A stretch of DNA of 64,000 nucleotides from Candidatus Sericytochromatia bacterium (lineage in GTDB: Bacteria; Cyanobacteriota; Sericytochromatia; UBA7694): assembly GCA_018780035.1 (NCBI GenBank), contig JADMKE010000006.1:47961-111960 (forward strand). Reading direction: 5' to 3'. The translations under genes were made by a program, and so were the position numbers. The notes beneath the pieces were generated by a model that saw only the letters and a list, made by a program, of their open reading frames with translations, made no database searches and was not told the origin of the DNA. Of the stretch, positions 34,148 through 42,386 are shown piece after piece (position 1 is the first letter of the stretch; every line of letters starts with the position of its first letter).

Positions 34148-34228
34148 GGTGTATTCCTCTCTCGAATATAGTCTTTTGCTCTCAGTGTACTCGATTATGC
34201 CACTTTGCCGTCAGGGCATTGAACCGAC

Positions 34229-37200
34229 TTAGCCCTGCAAGAAGCTGCGAAATAGATCTTGTGGCTCTCTGTTGTAATCAAAGAGGACATCGTAAAGATC
34301 GCGGGTATTTGCCGCGTTATCTGCCAAAAGTGCGGCTCCCACTTGGACATTGATTTGGGCCTTGGTCAAATTGCCAATTTCGGCTTCAATATTGGCATCT
34401 TGAATATCTGAGAGGCTTTGGCTGAGAATCTGGTTTTGCGCTTCGTTTTGGTTGAGTTGGGTGTCCAGAATACTGAGCCCCACGCCGATCTGGCCGAGGG
34501 TCTGTTGGTTTCTTTCCAGGGCCTGATCGACAATTTGTAAAGCATTGGTTGCTTTCAGTCGCGCCAAGTTATTTGAGTCGCCATTTCTGAACAGACTTAG
34601 CCCTTCCAAATTGAGCAGTTCCGCACTCAATCCGCTGATATTCAGATTGAGCGTATTGCCTTCGTTGGGGCCGACTTGAAAAGTAAGACCCTGGCCTGGT
34701 TTCGTGGTGATGGTCGGTGAAAGGGCTACTTCGGCCACAATGCCGTTTGTGGGTACGCCGTTGAGATGGGGCAGGGTGGTTTTGATGCCAAAGGCCTGGG
34801 TGCTGGTACTCACCTCGCTGTCTGAATAGACCTGCCGCTTTTCGCCGAGCAGGGCATAGGTAACCGCATCGGATTGGGTATATGTTCCCCGGTATTCGGG
34901 ACTGCCCAGGGCTGTCGCAGTGCCGCTGCTGACATTGTTCAGTTCTAAAATCGTGAAAAGATTGCTGCTGCCACTGAAACTGATGCTGCTGATACCGCTG
35001 GGTGCAACCGGGTCGGTAAATTGGTAAGGCGCAGGCGGTTGGCTGGTGCTAAAAGCGGGATAAGAATTGGGTGGGGGCCCGCCGACCAAATAGCTGGCCG
35101 TGTCGAGCGTGATTTGGTTGCCATTGACCTGCGGTGTGGCCCCATTGGGATCCAGGGGGGCGGCACTGCCAGGTGCAGTCAGGGTTTCGCTGTCATTGAC
35201 CTGAATTTGCAAGGCACCCCCTGCACTCAAACTCGCGCTGTAGGTCTTATTGGAGGGGCCAGCAAAGCCATTGATGGCGTTGATCACATCGTTGAGGGTG
35301 TGCAGCGTGGGGTCAATGGTGAAAACGGTGTTGCCATCCAGCACCAAGGGCCCCGACACAGGCCCCAATTTGGGGGTGTAGAGGCTGCTCAGAGAGCGCG
35401 TCAGATCGCCTGCCTGAATTTGCAAGGAGCTGTCAACCGAGCGATTGTCAATTTCTGGGGTACTTAAAAGGCTCTGTGTGCCAGAGCCAGTACTGGGATT
35501 GCTGGGATTGAGATTAAAGAAATCTGCAATATTTGCGCCGAGCGCGCCGCCAAAATTGATGGTGTTGGTGGGGGTGCTTGAGACAAAGGGGGTGATCAAT
35601 TGCTGAAAACTCAGGGCCGTGCCAGCGGTGACATCCGCCGTTGTGATATCAAAGGGGGAGCCGCTTGTCCCGTTGTCGATGGCGCCGGGACTGGCGGTGG
35701 TTTGTGTATAGGTGCCTGTCACAAGACTGGTGTTGCTGGCACGATCTCCCAATTGGAAAAAATCCCTGACTTTTTCTCCCAAACCGGCACTAAAGGTAAT
35801 GCTGTTGTCGCTTCCGCCGCTGTAAAGGATCGGCGTTTGGCTCAGATTGAGCAAGGGTGTGCCGCTGACATTGGCGGCATTGACATCGAGCACATTGCCC
35901 TGGGCACCGTTATCGATGGCTGAGGCACTGCCCGTGCTTTGGACATAGCTGCCACTGGCGCCTCCGACATTGCTGCTGGCATTGCTTAATTTGAACAAGC
36001 TTGCCAAACCACTGCTATCTGTAAAGGTAATTTGATTGTCTCCGGCGGGGGTGGAACCGGTGATAATCGCCTGGGTGGCCAGATTGAGCAAAGAGGTGCT
36101 GCCAAAATCGGAGCTGTCGATATCCAGCGCATGACCACTGACAGGACCTTTGTCGATATCCCCAGCACTGACGGCTGATTGCACGAGCCCTGAGCCGGTA
36201 TCTCCGACGCCTGAAAGCTTGAAAAAAGCGGCCAGACCAGTGCCTCCGTCTGAGATTGAAACTTGATTACTGCCAGTTGTGGTTGTGGTGGTCTGGACCA
36301 AATTGGTGATTAAGCTGTTGATCGAGACATTGTTTTTATCGTTGGTATCGATATCCAGCAGGGCATTTCCGGCATTGTCGATATTGCCGCCCGCAATACT
36401 TTGGCCATTATCGGCATTGGTATTGGGATTGGTATTGGTATTTCCGGCATTGCTGATATTAAACAAGCCACTGGCACCGGGTGATTGAAATGTAATTGAG
36501 TTATCGTAAGTTGTACTTGGGCTGCCTAAGAGAGATCGAATGGTTTCATTGCCGCTCAAATTGCTGGCAGAGATATCTGTTGGGGAATTGAAATAAACTG
36601 TATTGCCAACGCGTGTGATTTCGGGAGCCATATGGTCATAATAGGTGGAGTTACTGTTAATACCAAATAAATCCAGAAGAGCTTGACCGTTGGCATCAGC
36701 AGGTTCAAACCGGATCCCTGTTAATGAATCCGCGAGCGTATACCCAAAACCGGAACCATCTTCATTTAGACCAAATTCAAATTGCAGGCGATCATCGGCT
36801 GTAAACGTTGTGCTTAAGTATCCTTGTGGTGAAAACAGATAAATGGGGTTGGCGGGTAAAGTTCCGGCTAAAGTGTCTGCCACCGTTATAAATCCAGTAT
36901 CTTTGAGATTTCCCCCATAACTGAAGCTTTGTAAAAGTTCTGAGGGTCCTGAAATATTGTCTAATTCCAATCGGATGTTAATTGAAAAACCCGATTCCTG
37001 AAAGCCTGTATCGGCAATCTGGGCCGCAGAACCTGGAATATCGTTGGGTGCAATATTCGTCAGTGAAATTTGATCTGTGCCCTCGTTAAATCCAGCCGAA
37101 ACAAATCCGGGTTTAAAGCCATTGAGCTCATCCACAATGCCTTGCAAGGTGTAGTTCCGCAGGGGTTGGGTGGAAATAAAGGTGCCATTGTCGCCAAAAT

Positions 37201-39595
37201 TGATTTGCAATTGTGAATTGCCGATGCCATTCTCATTCAGTTTGTAGCCGATATCGGTTGTACTTGTCGTGTTTTGCGGCGTATTGCTGATTGTAAACTG
37301 ATCGGTGTTGGAATCGTAGCCGGCAGTGACGCCATTGCTGGCTCCCCAGGCATTGAGATTGTTCTGAAAACTTTGAATCGTGGTGCTACTGGGGTCAAAG
37401 GCATAGCTATACACCCGGCCATTGCCAAAGTCGATCTGAAAGGTTCCTGCCTGCAAGGGCGGGTTGGTTACCTTGGTATCTGTGGTACTGCTGGGGCCAT
37501 TGGCGGTATTGGTAAAATTGAGTGTATCAGCATTTTCGTCATAACTGACGGTCACACCTGTGGCTGAAAGCGCGCTGACCACGTCTTGGATCGTGGTGGT
37601 ATTGCTGAGCACAATACTTCTGCTGCCATTACTGCCATAATCCACACTCAGGCTTCCACCCACGGTCAGACCTGGATTTGTGATTTGGGTATTGTACGCA
37701 GGGTTAACCGTATTACTCAGACTCAAGCTATCGCTATTGGCATCGAAACTGGCACTGACATTGGGGTTAAAGCTGTTGAGGGCTGTGAGTAAATCAGGAA
37801 TAGTGCTTGAACCCAGGGTCAGGGTGTGGTTAAACGTGCCATTGGAGCCAAAATCGATGCTAAACAGACCACTGCTGAGACCCGGATCGGTTACTTTGGC
37901 ATTGACGACGGCAGGATCGGGGGTGTTGCTCAGGGTCAGTTCACCTGCGGCAGCGTTAAAGGTGGCGTTGACTGAACCGGGTTTAAAATTATTGATGGCT
38001 GTCAAGATGTCTTGAATGCTGTTTGTATTGGGATCAAAGGCTGTGCCTGTGGCACTTTGGTAATCAAAAATTCCGTTGCTGCCAAAATCAATTGTGAAGT
38101 TGCCGGCTGCAAAAGTGCTGCTGGAGACAATCGCTGTATTTAAGACCTCAAAGGTGCTGTTCAGGTCACTTGCCGTTAAACCCGTATTGCTGCCACTCAA
38201 GTCTTGGCTGGCTGACACATTTTGAATGCTGACTTGGGTGCGATTGACGTATTCTCCCGGATTGCCTGTGGCCAGGGCCTCGCCATAAAAACGTGAGGTA
38301 TACCCGGTGACCAGGCCATTGTTGCTGCTGTCGCTTAAACCAAAAATGTTCAAAAAGCTGCTGTCACTGCCGCTGAAGCTCAGGGCTGTGTTTAAACTGC
38401 CTGGCAGGCTGGGAAAACCACTTGGCGGGCTGTTGAGATTAAACCCGGTAGCGGGCAAAAAAGCTGTTGGGTCGCGATAAGCGGGCCCTTGGGGAGCAGA
38501 GGGCAAGAGGGCAAAACTGTTATAGGGGCCTCCCACCCCCGTGGTGGTGCCCGCTGAAATATAAGGGGTGGTCAGTGAGGTTGTTTCCGTCACTTGCTCG
38601 CTATAATTGACCGAAATCAGACCTGTGCTGGTATTGTAGCTTGCAGAAAGACCTGGACTGAGGCTGTTCACACTGTCGAGCAAAGATTGAATGCTGGATG
38701 TGCCCGTGACATTGTAAAAATTACCAAAACTCTGAGAGCCCACATTCAGGTTGAGGGAGCCAAAGCTGACAGGTGAAAGACGCCCTGCGCTGACCAGATT
38801 GTCCAGGGTATCGTTTAACTCGGTGTTTGTCAGGGCCTCACGGCTGTAGATCGGTGAGTTTACATAAGCTGCCCGATCAAAATTGACACTGCTGCCGCCG
38901 ACGGGCACATTCAAGCTGGTCGGGGCGCTGAGCACATCGTTATAACTCAAGACAACTCCCCCAGAAGCGGTGCTGACATTCAGGCCATAGCCCCCACTGC
39001 CATTGTCAAAAAGTTGAAATTGAACCAGATCATAATTTTCAATTTGATTGGAGACGGAGGGATTTCCCGTCAAAAAGGACAAGCTATTTCCAGCTGAGTC
39101 TGTCAGGGTTTTGTTTTGGCTTAAAACACTGTTGGCATTTTGGGTCAGGCGAAAATTGCCCAAAGAACCATCTAAAAGTTGGCGGGTATTAAACAGGGTA
39201 CTGCGGGCAATTTGATCTGTGTCTTGAACCAATTTGTCGATCTCTTTTTGAATCTGGGTCCGATCTGAATCTGTGGCGGTGTCATTCAGGGATTGTAGAA
39301 TCAGTTCCCGCATGCGGTTTAAATTGTTTTGAATGCCTTTGGCCCCGGTTTCGGCTGTGGCAAATAAGTTAATCGCTTGGGCGGTATTTGAACTCGCCTG
39401 ACGGTTGCTGATCTGTTGGGTTTGAACCCGTTTGGCTTGGGTGATGCCAATGGGATCATCCGCTGCGCGGTTGACCCTCAGGCCTGTATTCAGTCTCTCT
39501 ATCGTGCGATCGAGCAGATTTTGGTTTTGGTTGATATTGCGCTGCAACCCCAGGGTTTGATAATAAAAAGTAGCCAAAGGGCTGACCGATGCCAT
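34229..39595 (-). CDS. Giant flagellin with repeat-filled central region
   Basis: 1788 residues from ATG 39595, which follows GGGGGAG at a good distance; a GTG at 39604 is also in frame. The N terminus (1-150; INQNQNLLDRTIERLNTGLRVNRAADDPIG) and C terminus (about 1680-1788; ATNALQIVDQALERNQQTLG, DANIEAEIGNLTKAQINVQVG) are the coiled-coil D0/D1 parts of flagellin or FlgL. Typical flagellins have 250-600 residues. The about 1500-residue middle is Gly/Ser/Thr/Asn-rich, has no cysteine that I noticed, and holds two repeat families (see repeat entries). It should form the surface-exposed D2/D3 layers of the filament. There is no signal peptide, as expected for flagellar export. Confidence 0.92.
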   Translation of the reverse strand: MASVSPLATFYYQTLGLQRNINQNQNLLDRTIERLNTGLRVNRAADDPIGITQAKRVQTQQISNRQASSNTAQAINLFATAETGAKGIQNNLNRMRELILQSLNDTATDSDRTQIQKEIDKLVQDTDQIARSTLFNTRQLLDGSLGNFRLTQNANSVLSQNKTLTDSAGNSLSFLTGNPSVSNQIENYDLVQFQLFDNGSGGYGLNVSTASGGVVLSYNDVLSAPTSLNVPVGGSSVNFDRAAYVNSPIYSREALTNTELNDTLDNLVSAGRLSPVSFGSLNLNVGSQSFGNFYNVTGTSSIQSLLDSVNSLSPGLSASYNTSTGLISVNYSEQVTETTSLTTPYISAGTTTGVGGPYNSFALLPSAPQGPAYRDPTAFLPATGFNLNSPPSGFPSLPGSLNTALSFSGSDSSFLNIFGLSDSSNNGLVTGYTSRFYGEALATGNPGEYVNRTQVSIQNVSASQDLSGSNTGLTASDLNSTFEVLNTAIVSSSTFAAGNFTIDFGSNGIFDYQSATGTAFDPNTNSIQDILTAINNFKPGSVNATFNAAAGELTLSNTPDPAVVNAKVTDPGLSSGLFSIDFGSNGTFNHTLTLGSSTIPDLLTALNSFNPNVSASFDANSDSLSLSNTVNPAYNTQITNPGLTVGGSLSVDYGSNGSRSIVLSNTTTIQDVVSALSATGVTVSYDENADTLNFTNTANGPSSTTDTKVTNPPLQAGTFQIDFGNGRVYSYAFDPSSTTIQSFQNNLNAWGASNGVTAGYDSNTDQFTISNTPQNTTSTTDIGYKLNENGIGNSQLQINFGDNGTFISTQPLRNYTLQGIVDELNGFKPGFVSAGFNEGTDQISLTNIAPNDIPGSAAQIADTGFQESGFSINIRLELDNISGPSELLQSFSYGGNLKDTGFITVADTLAGTLPANPIYLFSPQGYLSTTFTADDRLQFEFGLNEDGSGFGYTLADSLTGIRFEPADANGQALLDLFGINSNSTYYDHMAPEITRVGNTVYFNSPTDISASNLSGNETIRSLLGSPSTTYDNSITFQSPGASGLFNISNAGNTNTNPNTNADNGQSIAGGNIDNAGNALLDIDTNDKNNVSINSLITNLVQTTTTTTGSNQVSISDGGTGLAAFFKLSGVGDTGSGLVQSAVSAGDIDKGPVSGHALDIDSSDFGSTSLLNLATQAIITGSTPAGDNQITFTDSSGLASLFKLSNASSNVGGASGSYVQSTGSASAIDNGAQGNVLDVNAANVSGTPLLNLSQTPILYSGGSDNSITFSAGLGEKVRDFFQLGDRASNTSLVTGTYTQTTASPGAIDNGTSGSPFDITTADVTAGTALSFQQLITPFVSSTPTNTINFGGALGANIADFFNLNPSNPSTGSGTQSLLSTPEIDNRSVDSSLQIQAGDLTRSLSSLYTPKLGPVSGPLVLDGNTVFTIDPTLHTLNDVINAINGFAGPSNKTYSASLSAGGALQIQVNDSETLTAPGSAAPLDPNGATPQVNGNQITLDTASYLVGGPPPNSYPAFSTSQPPAPYQFTDPVAPSGISSISFSGSSNLFTILELNNVSSGTATALGSPEYRGTYTQSDAVTYALLGEKRQVYSDSEVSTSTQAFGIKTTLPHLNGVPTNGIVAEVALSPTITTKPGQGLTFQVGPNEGNTLNLNISGLSAELLNLEGLSLFRNGDSNNLARLKATNALQIVDQALERNQQTLGQIGVGLSILDTQLNQNEAQNQILSQSLSDIQDANIEAEIGNLTKAQINVQVGAALLADNAANTRDLYDVLFDYNREPQDLFRSFLQG
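34950..36520 (-). repeat. Flagellin internal repeat family B
   Basis: At least five copies at about 75-80-residue period with the core N(S/T)I(T/N)F..(G)(L)..FF(K/N/Q)L: SITFQSPGASGLFNI, QVSISDGGTGLAAFFKL, QITFTDSSGLASLFKL, SITFSAGLGEKVRDFFQL, TINFGGALGANIADFFNL. Each is followed by a loop with AIDNG and an LDI/LDV strand. A lone related motif, SFSGSDSSFLNIFGL, occurs earlier in the protein (nt about 38340). Limits are approximate. Confidence 0.75.
36960..38140 (-). repeat. Flagellin internal repeat family A
   Basis: Six degenerate copies, about 70-85 residues apart, each centred on a (G/S)xFxIDFGSNG strand: NFTIDFGSNG, LFSIDFGSNG, SLSVDYGSNG, TFQIDFGNGR, LQINFGDNG and a worn last copy, GFSINIRLE. 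Each is followed by a segment like IxxLLTALNSFNPxxxA and then SLSLSNT. The pattern resembles Flagellin_IN modules. Boundaries are approximate, and copies are diverged at the DNA level. Confidence 0.8.
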
Positions 39596-39803
39596 AAAAC
39601 CCACTCTCCCCCGTTTGTTTCTATCGCCAGATGTTCTTTCTCAATCAAACTACTTTTTTAAAGCCCAGTCAAGATTTGCTGCTAATGGGTATCTTTGTGT
39701 CAACACAGGGCGACGATCAAAATTTTGAGCGCAGAGGGCTGTCATTTCTGCCCCTCCCGATTCTGCGGTACAATGACATATCCTTGTCTGGAGGCCGATT
39801 GCC

Positions 39804-40433
39804 ATGCTGAAACTCTACGATCTCGCCATTTCTCCCAATGCCCTGAAAGTCCGGGCTGTGCTTCATGAATTGGAATTGCCCTTTGAGACAGTGCCTGTGA
39901 ATATCATGGGCGGCGAAGGCCAGCAATTGGAATACCTGGCCAAAAACCCCAATGGCAAGGTGCCCGTGCTCGAAGATGGCGATTTTGTGCTCTGGGAATC
40001 CAATGCAATTATCAAATACCTCGCCAGTCTCAGACCGGATAAACATTTGTTGCCCACTGAGCCCCGGCCTGTGGCCCGGCTCGATCAGTGGCTCTTTTGG
40101 CAAGTGGCCCATTATTATCAGCCCGTGGTCAATTTGGCCGTGGAAAAAATCTTTAAACCCATGGCAGGTCAAACACCTGATCCCAGCTTGGTTGCCACCT
40201 TGAGCCAGGACTTTATGCGCCTGAGCGCGATCTTGGAAAAGGGGTTGAACGATCGCGATTATTTGCTGGGTAAGCTCTCTGTGGCAGATTTTGCCTTGGC
40301 AGCCAATCTCTTTATGCGTGGCCAATTGGGGCTGGATATTTCCACTTTTCCTGCGATCCAGGCCTGGCTTGGCCGGGTTGAGGCCCGCGAGAGTTGGCAA
40401 AAAGCCTCGGCCCAGGCCCGTATTCAATTATGA
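39804..40433 (+). CDS. Glutathione S-transferase family protein
   Basis: 209 residues. The N-terminal thioredoxin-like domain (1-80) has the usual SPNALKVRAVLHELELPFE start, with Ser/Asn in the catalytic position, PNGKVPVLEDGDFVLWESNAI (cis-Pro and the ESxAI glutathione contact), and an all-helical C-terminal domain with the LSVADFALAA N-capping box. It conjugates or reduces electrophiles with glutathione or a similar thiol. GGAGG lies 9 nt before ATG 39804. The stop overlaps the ATG of the GspE-like gene (ATGA at 40430), so the two share a transcript. A possible -10 TACAAT is at 39769-39774. Confidence 0.9.
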   Translation: MLKLYDLAISPNALKVRAVLHELELPFETVPVNIMGGEGQQLEYLAKNPNGKVPVLEDGDFVLWESNAIIKYLASLRPDKHLLPTEPRPVARLDQWLFWQVAHYYQPVVNLAVEKIFKPMAGQTPDPSLVATLSQDFMRLSAILEKGLNDRDYLLGKLSVADFALAANLFMRGQLGLDISTFPAIQAWLGRVEARESWQKASAQARIQL

Positions 40434-42379
40434 GCGAGGGGGCTGCACAGCCGACCCTGCGGATTGGCGACCTGCTGGTTCAAGAGGGCTATCTCAAACC
40501 TGCTCAGCTCAAAAAAGCCCTGCAGGTGCAGATGGAGCAGGAACAATACCGTCCGCTGGGGCGAATTTGTGTGGAATTGGGACTGGTCTCAGCCAAAGAG
40601 CTGCAGCGCCTTTTGCGCAAGCACCACAAGCGCATGTATTTGGGCGAGTTGCTTCAGAATTTGGGCCTATTGACCCAAGCCGAATTGGAGCATTTGTTGC
40701 AATTGCAAAAAATTGAGCAAAAGCGCCTGGGCCACCTCTTGATTGAACATCACATTATCACCGAATCCCAGCTGACCGATGCCTTGAGTTTGCAATTGGA
40801 CATTCCCCGGATTTTGCCTTCGCTGGAGCTGATCGATCCGCGTCTCTTAAAGGGGCTCAATGGCGAAGAATTGTTGGACTTGGTCTATTTGCCAGTGCAC
40901 CGCAGCGAAGACCAGCTGACGGTGATCATGGCCGATCCCCTCAATCAGGAACTGATCAGCAATCTCGAAGCCCGCTATAATTGCCGTTTGCAACCCGCGA
41001 TTGCGCCAGCCTCAGAGATCAAAGCCACCCTCCAGGCCTTTTTTCAAACGGCCTCGGGTGAGAGTCCTGAGTTGGTGATCGACAATCAAAATCCCTTTAT
41101 TCTCAATGAGAATCCTTTGGAGCAAGATCCCACCGCCACGGCTGTCAATTTTATTATTTCCAGCGCTGTGCTCGACCGTGCCTCGGATATCCATATCGAA
41201 CCCCAAGAGCGCTATTTGCGTGTTCGCTTCCGCATTGATGGTCTCTTGCACCACAAAACAGATTTGCCTTTTGACGTTGCCAAAGCGATGATCCGCCATT
41301 TTAAACAGCTGGCCCGGCTCCAGACCGAAGAGTCTTATTTGCCCCAGAGCAGCCATATTCAAGCGCAGATCTCAGGCAAAGAGATCGACCTGCGGGTGGC
41401 GACCTTTCCCGGCCAATGGGGCGAAAAATTGGTGGTCTCTCTTTTAGAAAAACACAGCACCCTGCTCAATTTGGAGCGGATTGGCTTTTCGCCCATCTAT
41501 CTCAAATCAACCCAGCGCATTTTGGATATTTCAGGCGGGATTGTGGTGGTGACGGGCCCAGCCCGCTCAGGCAAATCCACCACGCTGTATGCGGCCATGA
41601 ATTACCTCAACGATCTCGACAAGGCCCTGGTCACGTTGGAGCACCCGATCGTCTACCAATTGCCAGGGGTGGTTCAAACCTCGCTGCGTCCGGGCCAGAG
41701 TCCGGCGGGCCTGATCGATGCCCTGGTCAGCCAAGATCCGGATATTCTGATGGTACAAGACATTCCAGATACGGCCACAGCCCAGGCCCTGACCCGTGCC
41801 GCTGTGATGGGGTATAAGGTTCTGACCTCGTTGCATACCCGCGATTTGGCCAGTGCGCTCTTTCACCTGATGCATTTGGGGGTAGAACCTTTTGTGATTG
41901 CGTCGACAGTGACCTGTGTGATCGCCCAGCGACTCGTGCGCCGTCTTTGTGAACACTGCAAAACCCCCTCTCAGCCGGAGCCCTCCCAGCTCAGCTCTTT
42001 CCCGTTTAAGTCGATCGATCTGCAACTCTTTAGTTTTTATGATCCGGTGGGTTGCAATGAATGCCAATTGCAGGGTTATTCGGGCCGCACGGCGCTACAC
42101 GAAATGCTGATCATGACCGATACCCTGCGCGATGCCCTGACCTCGGGCCAAACCCTTTCGCTGATTCGCACCCTGGCCCGGCGGGAGAATCACCTGATCT
42201 CCTTTGCCGAAGACGGTTTTTACAAAGCCTCGCAGGGCGTGACCAGTCTGCAAGAAGTGCTGCGGGTCGCCCCACTCAATGAAAGTGATCGCTTGACTGG
42301 GCGCAGTTCAGAAGAGGTCTTTGCACTCTGTTCTAGCCGTTTGCCTGATCCGCTCTTGGAGGCCAATTCTGTTTTCTAA
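40430..42379 (+). CDS. GspE/PilB-like protein with degenerate catalytic motifs (paralogue 1)
   Basis: 649 residues from ATG 40430. The N terminus has MshEN/T2SSE-N repeats (IGDLLVQEGYLKPAQL, LGELLQNLGLLTQAEL, LGHLLIEHHIITESQL). The ATPase part has Walker A GPARSGKSTT (about 375), but the Asp box reads TLEHPIVYQLPG (His for the second Asp). The Walker B region reads DILMVQDIPD where active enzymes have GE.RD. The zinc-binding Cys pairs CEHC and CNEC remain. This suggests a protein that binds but poorly hydrolyses ATP, perhaps a partner of the canonical enzyme at 54031. The start overlaps the GST stop; an upstream in-frame Met at 40394 lies inside the GST gene. Confidence 0.87.
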   Translation: MSEGAAQPTLRIGDLLVQEGYLKPAQLKKALQVQMEQEQYRPLGRICVELGLVSAKELQRLLRKHHKRMYLGELLQNLGLLTQAELEHLLQLQKIEQKRLGHLLIEHHIITESQLTDALSLQLDIPRILPSLELIDPRLLKGLNGEELLDLVYLPVHRSEDQLTVIMADPLNQELISNLEARYNCRLQPAIAPASEIKATLQAFFQTASGESPELVIDNQNPFILNENPLEQDPTATAVNFIISSAVLDRASDIHIEPQERYLRVRFRIDGLLHHKTDLPFDVAKAMIRHFKQLARLQTEESYLPQSSHIQAQISGKEIDLRVATFPGQWGEKLVVSLLEKHSTLLNLERIGFSPIYLKSTQRILDISGGIVVVTGPARSGKSTTLYAAMNYLNDLDKALVTLEHPIVYQLPGVVQTSLRPGQSPAGLIDALVSQDPDILMVQDIPDTATAQALTRAAVMGYKVLTSLHTRDLASALFHLMHLGVEPFVIASTVTCVIAQRLVRRLCEHCKTPSQPEPSQLSSFPFKSIDLQLFSFYDPVGCNECQLQGYSGRTALHEMLIMTDTLRDALTSGQTLSLIRTLARRENHLISFAEDGFYKASQGVTSLQEVLRVAPLNESDRLTGRSSEEVFALCSSRLPDPLLEANSVF

Positions 42380-42386
42380 AGCGCTT

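Noticed and set aside
34950..38140. Regular repeats that could suggest a CRISPR array or satellite DNA
   Set aside because: They lie inside one long open frame, differ strongly at the DNA level and have a period of over 200 bp, so they are protein modules.
39605..39720. A sigma-28 type flagellar promoter for the flagellin
   Set aside because: Minus-strand TTGACT and TAAA-like pieces occur, but no convincing TAAA-N15-GCCGATAA match was seen.
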